Part shown: piece after piece, positions 9,652-17,912 of the stretch
Layout of the letters: each line of letters starts with the position of its first letter
Position numbering within the stretch: position 1 is the stretch's first letter
Source of the DNA: Azospirillum lipoferum 4B
Lineage (GTDB): Bacteria > Pseudomonadota > Alphaproteobacteria > Azospirillales > Azospirillaceae
Assembly: GCF_000283655.1 (NCBI RefSeq)
Contig: NC_016623.1
Span: 62,001-126,000 of the forward strand
DNA length: 64,000 bases
Reading direction: 5' to 3'
Notes under the pieces: generated by a model
Told to the model about the DNA's origin: nothing
Databases searched by the model: none
Seen by the model: the letters and a program-made list of their open reading frames with translations, nothing else
Translations under genes and position numbers: made by a program

Positions 9652-9683
9652 AAGGCGGCGCTCTGCGGGGCGCCGCCTTTTTT
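9652..9683 (+). terminator. Rho-independent terminator after the 77-aa gene
   Basis: A 10-bp stem, AAGGCGGCGC with GCGCCGCCTT, encloses TCTGCGGG-type loop bases and is followed by a run of Ts at 9678-9683. This is a textbook intrinsic terminator. Confidence 0.9.
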
Positions 9684-9951
9684 GTGTCTGCGGCGGACAG
9701 CCAAGCACGGGGTTGCCGCGCCTGCGACATTCTGTTACGTCTGCTTTCATGCTGCACCGCGTCACGCCGCCTTGACGGCCTGTTCCCTGCATTGACCTGA
9801 AGCCCGACCGCCCGAATTCCGGGCCGGCCGCCGCTTCGCAGCGATTCCAGCTTCCGACTTTCATTCCCGATCATCGTCGATGGCGACAAACCGCCCGGCT
9901 TCCGCCGGTGCGCGGGCACTGCCGCCGTCCCGTCCTGAGCTTGCGAGACCC
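9684..9951. other. Intergenic region upstream of the SulP gene
   Basis: 268 bp between the terminator and the SulP start. It contains a CCGAATTCCGGGCCGGCC GC-rich stretch near 9812. I found no convincing -35/-10 pair or regulator box. The frame of sulP stays open back to 9880, so a 24-residue longer product starting there is possible. Confidence 0.5.
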
Positions 9952-11439
9952 ATGACCATCGATTTGCAACGGCTCCGCCAGGAGTGGTTCGGCAACATGC
10001 GCGGCGACCTGCTGTCCGGGCTCGTCGTCGCCCTTGCCCTGATTCCGGAGGCCATCGCCTTCTCCATCATCGCCGGGGTCGATCCCAAGATCGGCCTCTA
10101 CGCCTCCTTCGCCATCGCCATGACCATCGCCATCGTCGGCGGCCGGCCCGGCATGATCTCCGCCGCCACGGCCGCCACCGCCGTGCTGATGGTCACGCTG
10201 GTCAAGGAGCATGGCCTGCAATATCTGCTGGCCGCCACCGTGCTGGCCGGACTGCTGCAGATCGGCGCCGGGTTCCTGCGGCTGGGGGCGCTGATGCGCT
10301 TCGTGTCGAAATCGGTGATGACCGGCTTCGTCAATGCGCTCGCCATCCTGATCTTCCTGGCGCAGGTGCCGGAGCTGGTTGGGGTCCCCACCGTCACCTA
10401 TGCGCTGGTCGCCGCCGGGCTGGCGATCATCTACCTGCTGCCGCGCCTGACCAGGGCGGTGCCGTCGGCGCTGGTCAGCATCCTGGTGCTGACTGCGGTC
10501 ACCATCGGCTTCGGCATCGACGTGCGCACGGTCGGCGACATGGGCGAGCTGCCCAGCACCCTGCCCGTCTTCCTGCTTCCCGACATTCCGCTGACGCTGG
10601 AAACGCTGCGCATCATCCTGCCCTATTCCGCCGGCATCGCCGTGGTCGGGTTGCTGGAATCGCTGATGACCGCGGCCATCGTCGACGACATGACGGAGAC
10701 CGGCAGCGACAAGAACCGCGAATGCGTCGGCCAGGGCGTCGCCAACATGGTCTCGGGCTTCCTCGGCGGCATGGCCGGCTGTGCGATGATCGGGCAATCG
10801 GTGATCAATGTGAAGTCGGGCGGCCGGGGCCGGCTGTCGACCTTCTGCGCCGGCCTGTTCCTGCTGTTCCTGATCGTCGTGCTGGGCGACTGGGTGCAGC
10901 GCATCCCGATGGCCGCCCTGGTGGCGGTGATGATCATGGTGTCGGTCGGCACCTTCAGCTGGCAATCCCTGAAGACCCTGGTGACGCATCCGCGCAGTTC
11001 CAGCGCCGTCATGCTGGCGACGGTGGCCGGGGTGGTCTTCACCCACAATCTCGCCATCGGCGTGCTGATCGGCGTTCTGCTGTCCGGCATCTTCTTCGCC
11101 GGAAAGGTCGCCCGGATGTTCCGCGTCACCTCCACCCTGTCGGCGGATGGCCGGACGCGCACCTATCTGGTCGAAGGGCAGCTGTTCTTCGCCTCGGCCG
11201 ACGATTTCTCCGCCGCCTTCGACGTGCGCGAGGAATTGGACGTGGCGGTCATCGATGTTTCCAGCGCCCATATCTGGGACATCTCCAGCGTCGCGGCGCT
11301 GGACAGTGTCGTGCTGAAGTTCCGCCGTGCCGGGACCGAAGTGCGGCTGATCGGCCTCAACGCCGCCAGCGAGACCATCGTCGACCGGCTGGCGACCCAC
11401 GACAAGCCGGGGGCCGAGGGGCGAGCGCTGGCGCACTGA
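9952..11439 (+). CDS. SulP family inorganic anion transporter (sulfate/bicarbonate type) with STAS domain
   Basis: A 495-aa permease. The ATG at 9952 ([16 protein letters not shown]) fits the family's start; an ATG at 9880 would add 24 residues. The N-terminal signature [21 protein letters not shown] (about residues 16-36) is followed by about 10-12 hydrophobic segments (to about residue 395) and a C-terminal STAS domain ([33 protein letters not shown], about 410-490). Substrate cannot be read from the sequence; bacterial members move sulfate, bicarbonate or dicarboxylates with Na+ or H+. No sulfur-assimilation or carbonic-anhydrase gene is adjacent. Confidence 0.92.
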   Translation: MTIDLQRLRQEWFGNMRGDLLSGLVVALALIPEAIAFSIIAGVDPKIGLYASFAIAMTIAIVGGRPGMISAATAATAVLMVTLVKEHGLQYLLAATVLAGLLQIGAGFLRLGALMRFVSKSVMTGFVNALAILIFLAQVPELVGVPTVTYALVAAGLAIIYLLPRLTRAVPSALVSILVLTAVTIGFGIDVRTVGDMGELPSTLPVFLLPDIPLTLETLRIILPYSAGIAVVGLLESLMTAAIVDDMTETGSDKNRECVGQGVANMVSGFLGGMAGCAMIGQSVINVKSGGRGRLSTFCAGLFLLFLIVVLGDWVQRIPMAALVAVMIMVSVGTFSWQSLKTLVTHPRSSSAVMLATVAGVVFTHNLAIGVLIGVLLSGIFFAGKVARMFRVTSTLSADGRTRTYLVEGQLFFASADDFSAAFDVREELDVAVIDVSSAHIWDISSVAALDSVVLKFRRAGTEVRLIGLNAASETIVDRLATHDKPGAEGRALAH

Positions 11440-11448
11440 ACGGCACCC

Positions 11449-11480
11449 CCTCCTCAAATGGCTATCGCCTTTTGAGGAGG
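11449..11480 (+). terminator. Hairpin after the SulP gene
   Basis: CCTCCTCAAA (11449-11458) pairs perfectly with TTTGAGGAGG (11471-11480) across a 12-nt loop. No T-run follows. It probably ends or stabilises the sulP transcript. Confidence 0.5.
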
Positions 11481-11584
11481 GTGGGCGGGTGCAACGGCAG
11501 GGGCAGCTTCCTGTTGGCGGGAAAGGTTGGACTGTGCATCGACCGGATGTGCATGCCGGTCCGCTGCAGCATGCAGGAGGCAGG

Positions 11585-12643
11585 ATGTCACTCGATCCGC
11601 GGCTGTTGGTGGTCGCCACCGCGTTGCCGCCCCACCGCTTCGAGCAGGAGGAGACGCTGGCCGTCGCCCGGACGGTGTTCGCCCATCGCCTGCGCGACTT
11701 CGACCGGCTGGCCCCCGTCTTCGCCAACACCGGCATCCGCAGCCGCCATGCCGCCTGCCCGCTGTCCTGGTATCTGGAGCCCCACGGCTGGGGCGAGCGC
11801 GCCGCCGTCTTCGAACGGGTGGCGCTGGACCTGCTGGAAGAGGCGGCGGGCAAGGCGCTGGACGCAGCCGGGCTGCGCCCCGCCGATGTCGACGCCATCG
11901 TCTGCGCCACCACCACCGGCATTGCGACGCCGAGCCTGGAGGCGCTTCTTCTCGACCGCATGGGCTTCCGGCCCGACACGGTGCGGCTGCCGGTCTTCGG
12001 GCTGGGCTGTGCCGGCGGGGCGCTGGGGCTGGCGCGGGCGGGCATGATGGCGCGCGCCATGCCGGGGCGCATTGTGCTGTTCCTGGTGGTCGAGCTTTGC
12101 ACCCTGTCGCACCGGCCGGAAGAGGCCTCCCCCACCAATGTGGTGGCGAGCGCCCTGTTCGCCGACGGTGCCGCCGCCGCCCTGCTGCGCGCCCCGACCG
12201 ACGGCGGCGATGCTCCCGGCCCGCGCGTCATCGACAGTGCCGAACACACCTGGCCGGGCACCCGGCGGATCATGGGCTGGCGGATCGAGGACGAGGGCTT
12301 CGGCGTCGTCTTCAGCCAGGACATCCCGCGCCTGATCCGCGAGCGGCTGGCCCCGGTGGTCGATGGCTTCCTGACCGGCCGCAGCATGACCCGCGCCGAC
12401 CTGTCCGGGGTGATCTGCCACACCGGCGGCGCCAAGGTCCTGCAGGCGCTGACCGAGGTGCTGGCGCCCGCCACCGCCGGAATGGATGATTCCTGGGCCG
12501 TGCTGGGCGAGTGCGGCAACATGTCGGCGGCCAGCGTGATGTTCGTGCTAGACCGCCGGATGCGCAGCGGTGCCACCGGGCCGCATCTGATGCTGGCGCT
12601 CGGCCCCGGCTTCACTGCCGGCCTCACCCTGCTGGATCTGTGA
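11585..12643 (+). CDS. Type III polyketide synthase (chalcone/stilbene synthase superfamily)
   Basis: A 352-aa iterative ketosynthase that condenses malonyl-CoA on an acyl starter. The Cys-His-Asn catalytic triad is present: C142 in FGLGCAGG, H279 in ICHTGGAKVLQAL and N312 in ECGNMSAAS. Length is typical. The ATG at 11585 has an AGGAGGCAGG RBS. It overlaps the next gene by GTGA, which is an ICMT-like methyltransferase. A type III PKS followed by such a methyltransferase is the srsA-srsB arrangement for methylated alkylresorcinol/phenolic lipids in Streptomyces, so an alkylresorcinol- or alkylpyrone-type lipid is the likely product. The starter unit is not evident. Confidence 0.9.
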   Translation: MSLDPRLLVVATALPPHRFEQEETLAVARTVFAHRLRDFDRLAPVFANTGIRSRHAACPLSWYLEPHGWGERAAVFERVALDLLEEAAGKALDAAGLRPADVDAIVCATTTGIATPSLEALLLDRMGFRPDTVRLPVFGLGCAGGALGLARAGMMARAMPGRIVLFLVVELCTLSHRPEEASPTNVVASALFADGAAAALLRAPTDGGDAPGPRVIDSAEHTWPGTRRIMGWRIEDEGFGVVFSQDIPRLIRERLAPVVDGFLTGRSMTRADLSGVICHTGGAKVLQALTEVLAPATAGMDDSWAVLGECGNMSAASVMFVLDRRMRSGATGPHLMLALGPGFTAGLTLLDL

Positions 12644-13209
12644 CCGTGGAAGCATTCGGTTGGCCGCAGGTCATCCTGCTGGCGGTCGCGGCGCAGCGGC
12701 TGCTTGAGCTGGTGGTCGCCCGCCGCAACACAGCGCGGCTGCTGGCCGAAGGCGCGCGGGAGGTCGGGGCCGCCCATTACCCGCTGTTCGTCGTGCTGCA
12801 TGCCGGATGGCTGCTGGCGCTGTTCCTGGCAGTGCCGGCGGACGTCCCGATCAATGGCTGGCTTCTGGCGCTGTTCCTGCTGCTGCAGGCCGGGCGGGTG
12901 TGGGTGATCGCGACGCTCGGCCGCTTCTGGACGACGCGGATCATCACGCTGGACGGGGCTCCGCTGGTCCGCCGCGGCCCGTTCCGCTGGGTCCGGCATC
13001 CCAACTATCTTGTGGTGGCGGGAGAGCTGGCCGTGCTGCCGCTGGTGTTCGGCAATGTCTGGATCGCCGTCGTTGCCACGCTGCTGAACATTCCCCTCAC
13101 CCGCCGCCGCATCCAGGTGGAGGAGGAGGCGCTGAGCGGCCGGCAGGGAACCGCGAGCGGTGCCGGTCGTTGGACTGGGGTGAGCGGCCGCGTCCCGCCG
13201 GCCACCTGA
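12640..13209 (+). CDS. Isoprenylcysteine carboxyl methyltransferase (ICMT)-like membrane methyltransferase
   Basis: A 189-aa membrane protein with about four hydrophobic helices and the ICMT/phospholipid-methyltransferase C-terminal signature RRGPFRWVRHPNYLVVAGEL (about residues 108-127) plus a conserved EEEAL acidic stretch (about 165-169). The start is taken as the GTG at 12640, which overlaps the PKS stop (GTGA); a second GTG at 12646 is equally possible. By analogy with SrsB it should O-methylate the phenolic product of the upstream PKS. The C-terminal 20 residues (Gly/Thr/Arg-rich) look less conserved. Confidence 0.85.
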   Translation: MTVEAFGWPQVILLAVAAQRLLELVVARRNTARLLAEGAREVGAAHYPLFVVLHAGWLLALFLAVPADVPINGWLLALFLLLQAGRVWVIATLGRFWTTRIITLDGAPLVRRGPFRWVRHPNYLVVAGELAVLPLVFGNVWIAVVATLLNIPLTRRRIQVEEEALSGRQGTASGAGRWTGVSGRVPPAT

Positions 13210-13234
13210 CGGCACCATCATCAGGACCACCGCC

Positions 13235-14248
13235 ATGCCCCTTCCCTCCGCCCCTGTCGTCTGTATCACCGGCGCTTCGGCCGGGGTAGGACGTGCCACG
13301 GCGCTGGCCTTCGCCGCCTACCGGCAGGCCTCCATCGGCCTGATCGCCCGCTCCGAGGAAGCGCTGGAGGAGGTGAAGGCGGAGGTGGAGCGGCTGGGCG
13401 GCCGGGCGCTGGTGCTGCCGTTGGACGTCGCCGACGCCGAAGCACTGGAGATCGCCGCCGACAGGGTGGAGGAGGCCTTCGGTCCCATCGACGTCTGGAT
13501 CAATGCGGCGATGGTCACCGTCTTCGGCCCGGTCCATGCGGTGACGGCAGAAGAACTGAGGCGGGTGACCGAGGTTACCTATCTCGGCTCCGCCTACGGC
13601 ATCCAAACGGCGCTGCGGCGGATGCGGGTGCGGGGGCATGGTACGATCCTGCAGGTCGGATCGGCGCTGGCCTACCGCTCGATCCCGCTGCAGTCGGCCT
13701 ATTGCGCAGCCAAGCATGCGGTGCAGGGCTTCGTCGACAGCCTGCGGTCGGAGCTGATCCACGAGGACAGCCGGATCACCCTGACGGCGGTGCATCTGCC
13801 CGCGGTCAACACGCCGCAGTTCGATTGGGCGCGCAGCCACATGCCGCGCCGCGCCCGGCCGATGGGGACGATCTTCCAGCCGGAGGACATCGCCCGCGCC
13901 ATCCTGCACGCAGCCGAGAACCCCCGCCGCGAATATTGGCTGGGCGGATCGGCGATGCAGGCCATCCTCGGCAATTTCCTGGCTCCCGGTTTCGCCGACC
14001 GCTACCTCGCCGCCAACGCGGTGGACGGCCAGTTGTCGGAAGAGACCGAGATCCCCGGCCGGCCGGACAACCTCTATCACCCCGTCGACGGGCTGCACCG
14101 GGCCCGCGGCCGTTTCGGCCTGCCGCACAACAGCCTGCGGCTTGCCGCCCCGAGCGGAACCGCCCGCGGACTGGCGGTCGCCGCCGGGCTGATCCTGGCG
14201 GGCGGGCTGGGTTTCGCCATGAGCCGGACGACGACGCGGCTGCGTTAA
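13235..14248 (+). CDS. Short-chain dehydrogenase/reductase with C-terminal membrane helix
   Basis: A 337-aa classical SDR. Cofactor loop TGASAGVG (residues 12-19), a diverged NNAG position (INAAM), and a catalytic Ser-Tyr-Lys set (VGSALAYRS, then SAYCAAK). The C-terminal extension of about 100 residues ends in a hydrophobic helix (GLAVAAGLILAGGLGFAM) followed by RTTTRLR, suggesting inner-membrane attachment. It is 25 bp after the ICMT-like gene and same-strand, so it probably belongs to the PKS operon and reduces or oxidises the lipid product or its precursor. A terminator follows 28 bp after the stop. Confidence 0.88.
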   Translation: MPLPSAPVVCITGASAGVGRATALAFAAYRQASIGLIARSEEALEEVKAEVERLGGRALVLPLDVADAEALEIAADRVEEAFGPIDVWINAAMVTVFGPVHAVTAEELRRVTEVTYLGSAYGIQTALRRMRVRGHGTILQVGSALAYRSIPLQSAYCAAKHAVQGFVDSLRSELIHEDSRITLTAVHLPAVNTPQFDWARSHMPRRARPMGTIFQPEDIARAILHAAENPRREYWLGGSAMQAILGNFLAPGFADRYLAANAVDGQLSEETEIPGRPDNLYHPVDGLHRARGRFGLPHNSLRLAAPSGTARGLAVAAGLILAGGLGFAMSRTTTRLR

Positions 14249-14275
14249 TCGGGCTGAGCGCGGAGACAAATGGGG

Positions 14276-14305
14276 CCGGCATCCTTCCTGGGTGCCGGAC
14301 CTTTT
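14276..14305 (+). terminator. Rho-independent terminator after the SDR gene
   Basis: CCGGCATCC (14276-14284) pairs with GGGTGCCGG (14290-14298) with one T-G wobble and a 5-nt loop; ACCTTTT follows. It closes the PKS-ICMT-SDR operon. Confidence 0.75.
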
Positions 14306-14368
14306 CCCATGCGCAAACCATCAGGCGCTCAACCTGCAGGGAAAACGTACAGTCCGCCCGAAACGCTA

Positions 14369-14397
14369 TTGCCAAGGCGGCTCATGCATACTACCAT
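14369..14397 (+). promoter_or_regulatory. Candidate sigma-70 promoter for dctPQM
   Basis: TTGCCA (14369-14374), a 17-nt spacer and TACCAT (14392-14397) match TTGACA/TATAAT at 5/6 and 4/6. Transcription would start near 14404, giving a leader of about 150 nt. The rest of the 14306-14552 gap shows no other recognisable site. Confidence 0.4.
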
Positions 14398-14552
14398 ACC
14401 AGTGTTTCAACAATCTGGTCATCGGCCATTCCCTTCCCTGCCGGACCCCGTGATCGCGGGCACTGCCGGCACCCCGGTGTCGGGCCGAGCACGCACCAGT
14501 CGAACGGCGGCTTCCATGCCGCCGACAGTCCAATTTTCTGGGAGGAAATGAG

Positions 14553-15536
14553 ATGTCTGTCATGGCGAAGGCCGTGCGCGCGGCGCTGTTCGGTTCGGTG
14601 ATGTCCCTGGTTTCGTTCGGCGCGTTGGCTGCCGACTACACGCTCAGCGTCAACACGGCGCTGTCGCCGCAGGATCCGCTCTTCAAGGGCCTGGAGGAGT
14701 TCAAGGCCAATGTGGAAAAGCGGTCGGCCGGCAAGATGAGCGTCCGCCTGTTCCCCGCCTCGCAGTTGGGCAAGGACGAGGATCTGCTGGAACAGGCGCG
14801 GGCCGGCGCCCCCGTCGCGGTGGTGGTGGACGGCGGCCGGCTGGCCGTCTTCGTGAAGGAATTCGGCGTTCTGGGCGCGCCCTATGTCGCCCAGGGCTAT
14901 ACCGGCATCCGCAAGGTCGTGACCTCTCCGATGTTCGAGGAGTGGGTGCAGAAGCTGCGCAAGGCGTCGGGCCATCAGGTGCTGTCCTTCAACTGGTGGC
15001 AGGGCGAACGCCACATGCTGACCAACAAGCCGGTGAAGGTGCCGGCCGATCTCAACGGCGTGCGCGTCCGTACCCCCGGCGCGCCGGTGTGGATGGAGAC
15101 GATCCGCGCCATGGGCGCCACGCCGACGCCGCTGCCTTGGTCGGAGGTCTACACCGCCATGCAGCAGCAGGTGATCGACGGGGCGGAAGCGCAGGACCCG
15201 GCCATCTACGGCTCCCGCCTGTACGAGGTGGCGAAGTACCTGACCAAGACCGGCCACATCAACCTGATCACCGGCATCGTCACCAGCGCCGCCTGGTTCG
15301 ACGGCCTGCCGAAGGACATGCAGACGCTGCTGCGCGAGGAATCGCTGAAGGCCGGCGACAGCGCGTCGAAGGCGACCGAGGCTTCGCTTGCGGACTTCGA
15401 AAAGCAGATGAAGGACAAGGGCATGCAGGTCGTCGAGATCGACGTGACGCCCTTCCGCACCGCCACGGCCGCGGTCTATGAGAAGCTCGGCTATGGCGAA
15501 CTGCACAAGCAGGTCGAGACTCTGCTGAAGCAGTGA
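14553..15536 (+). CDS. dctP: TRAP transporter solute-binding protein, DctP family
   Basis: A 327-aa periplasmic binding protein with signal peptide (cut near ALAADYT, residue 26). DctP signatures: RLFPASQLGKDEDLLEQ (about 66-82), MLTNKPVKVPADLNGVRVRTP (about 156-176) including the Arg that binds the substrate carboxylate, and MQQQVIDGAEAQ (about 207-218). A strong GGGAGGAAA RBS precedes the ATG. The ligand is probably a carboxylic acid, identity not readable. It is followed by dctQ and dctM, and a stable hairpin separates it from dctQ. Confidence 0.93.
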   Translation: MSVMAKAVRAALFGSVMSLVSFGALAADYTLSVNTALSPQDPLFKGLEEFKANVEKRSAGKMSVRLFPASQLGKDEDLLEQARAGAPVAVVVDGGRLAVFVKEFGVLGAPYVAQGYTGIRKVVTSPMFEEWVQKLRKASGHQVLSFNWWQGERHMLTNKPVKVPADLNGVRVRTPGAPVWMETIRAMGATPTPLPWSEVYTAMQQQVIDGAEAQDPAIYGSRLYEVAKYLTKTGHINLITGIVTSAAWFDGLPKDMQTLLREESLKAGDSASKATEASLADFEKQMKDKGMQVVEIDVTPFRTATAAVYEKLGYGELHKQVETLLKQ

Positions 15537-15561
15537 TCGCCGGATCCCGGCACCATTGACC

Positions 15562-15597
15562 GGAGCGGGGGCGCCGAACCCGGGCCGCCCCCGCTCC
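15562..15597 (+). terminator. Intercistronic hairpin between dctP and dctQ
   Basis: A perfect 12-bp stem, GGAGCGGGGGCG (15562-15573) with CGCCCCCGCTCC (15586-15597), and a 12-nt loop. No T-run, so it more likely protects the dctP part of the transcript or attenuates read-through than terminates fully. Confidence 0.7.
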
Positions 15598-15674
15598 TCC
15601 CACCCGCAACCGATGCCCGCAGCCTTCGTCCGCAGTGACGACCCCGGCGGGCCGGACCGGAGCATCCCCTTGCG

Positions 15675-16193
15675 ATGAAATCCCTGTACGCCAAGGCGGA
15701 GGCGGTGTTGGCGACGACGCTGCTCGCCGTCATCGTCCTGCTGGTCTTCCTGGCCGGCATCAGCCGCTGGTTCGGCTATCCCCTGGTCTGGTCGGTTGAC
15801 GTCGCCCAGCTGCTGTTCGCCTGGGCCAGCTTCCTCGGTGCCGACCTCGCGCTGCGCAAGCATGCGCATATCGGCATCGACTATCTGGTCAAGCGGTTGC
15901 CGGCACGGCCGCGCGCGGTGCTGGACATCCTGCTGGCGCTGGTCGTGCTGGCCTTCCTGCTGACCATGGCGGTCAAGGGCTATCAGCTGACCATGCTGAA
16001 CCTGGAGCGGCAGTTCGGCGACAGCGGCATCAGCTATGCCTTCGTCACGGCGGCGGTGCCGGTCGGTTGCCTGCTGCTGTCCTTCACCCTGCTGGGGCAG
16101 ACGGTGGCCGCCATCGGCCGGCTGCGCCGGACCCCGCGCCCGATCTTCAACACGCCGTCGGAAACCCCGCTCGCCGAAGAGGTGATGCCGTGA
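15675..16193 (+). CDS. dctQ: TRAP transporter small permease subunit DctQ
   Basis: A 172-aa four-helix membrane protein. It has the conserved DctQ stretch VDVAQLLFAWASFLGADLALRKHAHIGIDY (residues about 42-71), which contacts the binding protein and the large permease. The stop overlaps the dctM start (GTGA), so the two are coupled. Confidence 0.92.
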   Translation: MKSLYAKAEAVLATTLLAVIVLLVFLAGISRWFGYPLVWSVDVAQLLFAWASFLGADLALRKHAHIGIDYLVKRLPARPRAVLDILLALVVLAFLLTMAVKGYQLTMLNLERQFGDSGISYAFVTAAVPVGCLLLSFTLLGQTVAAIGRLRRTPRPIFNTPSETPLAEEVMP

Positions 16194-17467
16194 TCCTGCT
16201 CGCCGTCACCTTCTTCGTCCTGATGGGGCTGGGCGTTCCCATCGCCTTCGCCATCGGCATCGCCGGCTTCACCTTCTTCCTGACCAACGGCATCATCCCG
16301 ATGTCGATCGGGGTGCAGCAGGTCGCCACCGCGTCGCAGAGCTTCCCGCTGCTGGCGGTCCCCTTCTTCGTGCTGGCTGGCCACATGATGAACCGGACCG
16401 GCATCACCCACCGGCTGATCGCCTGCTCGAATGTGCTGGTGTCCTGGATGTCGGGCGGCTTGGCCCAGGTCTGCATCGTGCTGTCCACGCTGATGGGCGG
16501 CGTGTCGGGCTCCGCCGTCGCCGACGCGGCGATGGAGGCGCGCATCCTGGGACCCGACCTGATCCGCAGCGGCTATTCCAAGGGCTTCACCTCCGCCGTC
16601 ATCGCGGTCGGTTCGCTGATCACCGCGACCATCCCGCCCAGCCTGGGCCTGATCCTGTACGGCTTCGTCGGCAACGTCTCCATCGGCCGGCTGTTCCTGG
16701 CCGGCATCGTTCCCGGCTTCCTGATGATGGCCGTGCTGATGGTCACCGTCTGGTGGATCGCCCGGCGCCGCGGCTATCGCGCCGCCACCACCCAGCGGCC
16801 GACAGCCAAGGCGGTCTGGACAGCGGTGGTCGACGCGAAATGGGCCCTGCTGTTCCCGGTGGCCCTGCTGGTCGCCATCCGCGGCGGCCTGTTCACCCCG
16901 TCGGAGGTCGGCGCCTTCGCCGTCGTCTATGCGGTCCTGGTCGGTTTCTTCGCCCACCGCGAACTGACCATGCAGGGGCTGGTCGACGCGCTGGTGGAGG
17001 CGGTGACGGATACCGGCCTGATCATGCTGATCATCCTGTTCTCCGGCATGGTCGGCTACGCCATCGTCTTCGAACAGGCGCCGCAGAGCATCGCCGCCGC
17101 CATGACCGACCTGACGCGGGAACCGGTGCTGGTGGTGAGCATGATCCTGGTGTTCCTGTTCATCGCCGGCCTGTTCATCGAAAGCACGGTGCTGGTGCTT
17201 CTGCTGACGCCGATCTTCCTGCCCATCGTCCAGCCGCTGGGCGTCGATCCCGTGCATTTCGGTATCCTGATGATGACCATCGTCACGCTGGGATCGATGA
17301 CTCCGCCGGTGGGTGTGGCAATGTACACCGTGTGCAGCCTGCTGGACTGCCCCATCGAGGAATACATCGTCGAATCCATCCCCTTCGTGCTGGCGGTTCT
17401 GGGGCTGGTCATGGTGATGCTGCTGTGGCCGGGACTGGTGCTGTTCATGCCCAACGCACTGATGTGA
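16190..17467 (+). CDS. dctM: TRAP transporter large permease subunit DctM
   Basis: A 425-aa permease with about 12 hydrophobic segments that carries Na+/substrate symport. The GTG at 16190 overlaps the dctQ stop and yields the usual start MILLAVTFFVLMGLGVPIAFAIG. Signatures: GVSGSAVADAAME (about 103-115), ATIPPSLGLILYG (about 145-157) and GSMTPPVGVAMY (about 367-378). Together with dctP and dctQ this makes a complete C4-dicarboxylate-type TRAP system. Confidence 0.95.
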   Translation: MILLAVTFFVLMGLGVPIAFAIGIAGFTFFLTNGIIPMSIGVQQVATASQSFPLLAVPFFVLAGHMMNRTGITHRLIACSNVLVSWMSGGLAQVCIVLSTLMGGVSGSAVADAAMEARILGPDLIRSGYSKGFTSAVIAVGSLITATIPPSLGLILYGFVGNVSIGRLFLAGIVPGFLMMAVLMVTVWWIARRRGYRAATTQRPTAKAVWTAVVDAKWALLFPVALLVAIRGGLFTPSEVGAFAVVYAVLVGFFAHRELTMQGLVDALVEAVTDTGLIMLIILFSGMVGYAIVFEQAPQSIAAAMTDLTREPVLVVSMILVFLFIAGLFIESTVLVLLLTPIFLPIVQPLGVDPVHFGILMMTIVTLGSMTPPVGVAMYTVCSLLDCPIEEYIVESIPFVLAVLGLVMVMLLWPGLVLFMPNALM

Positions 17468-17509
17468 ACAGGCCGGCAAATGTCACAGCGGGGCGGTCAA
17501 CAAATCGCC

Positions 17510-17537
17510 TTGCGCTCCGCGCTGACTGGCCTATATA
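17510..17537 (+). promoter_or_regulatory. Candidate promoter for the 26-codon ORF
   Basis: TTGCGC (17510-17515) and TATATA (17532-17537), 16 nt apart, with a start expected near 17544 and a leader of about 30 nt. The -35 match is modest (3/6), the -10 fair (4/6). Confidence 0.35.
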
Positions 17538-17574
17538 GAGTGTCGTACGCCAACAACAGAAAGGAGGTGATCTC

Positions 17575-17655
17575 GTGTCTCATTGTCCGTCTCACTCGTC
17601 GTCGAGCGCCAAGGCCGAGGTCTCTTTCTTCGCGAAGGGGATTTCTGTCCGCTGA
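17575..17655 (+). CDS. 26-aa small protein or leader peptide, unknown function
   Basis: A GTG-started ORF with an exceptionally strong Shine-Dalgarno, AAAGGAGGTGA (17560-17570), ideally spaced by 4-7 nt. It encodes MSHCPSHSSSSAKAEV followed by SFFAKGISVR. The His-Cys-Pro-Ser-His start and Ser run are unusual. It sits between a candidate promoter and a canonical Rho-independent terminator, so it looks like a self-contained short transcript rather than an attenuator for a downstream gene. I do not recognise the family. It could instead be a regulatory RNA with a decoy RBS. Confidence 0.55.
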   Translation: MSHCPSHSSSSAKAEVSFFAKGISVR

Positions 17656-17696
17656 GGACTGTGCCGTGGTGTCGACAACACACGGATAGACAATGG

Positions 17697-17732
17697 AAGG
17701 GCTGCCGGCAACGGCGGCCCTTCTTTGTTTTT
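17697..17732 (+). terminator. Rho-independent terminator of the small-ORF transcript
   Basis: AAGGGCTGCCG pairs with CGGCGGCCCTT (one wobble) around GCAA, followed by CTTTGTTTTT. It lies 41 nt after the stop of the 26-codon ORF. Confidence 0.88.
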
Positions 17733-17750
17733 CGAGGATAGGTTCTTGAA

Positions 17751-17872
17751 AGCCCTTCTCCCCTTGCGGGAGAAGGGTTGGGATGAGGGGGGCGGCCGGC
17801 CGGAGGCCGGTGGAAACAGCGAATGTTTGCCACCCCTCACCCCAACCCCTCTCCCGCAAGGGGAGAGGGGCT
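17751..17872. repeat. Palindromic intergenic repeat, family A (paired arms)
   Basis: Two 40-bp arms (17751-17790 and 17833-17872) form an imperfect inverted repeat around a 42-bp GC-rich centre. Each arm is itself a hairpin (CCCTTCTCCC/GGGAGAAGGG; CCCCTCTCCC/GGGAGAGGGG) next to a TTGGGATGAGGGG-type tail. The right hairpin is followed by TTTTT and can terminate plus-strand transcripts. The left arm is identical to that at 28380. Confidence 0.85.
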
Positions 17873-17912
17873 TTTTGTTGCATTTTCGGACCAGTAGCGT
17901 CATTTTCGCTGC

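Noticed and set aside
9871-13299. A 1142-codon open frame on the minus strand
   Set aside because: It runs antisense through the SulP, PKS and methyltransferase genes. The product is low-complexity (Gly/Gln/Asp/Arg-rich), a normal shadow in high-GC DNA.
17480-17689. A 69-codon plus-strand frame overlapping the 26-codon ORF
   Set aside because: No RBS at its start, and Arg/Ser-rich translation; the frame with AAAGGAGGTGA is preferred.
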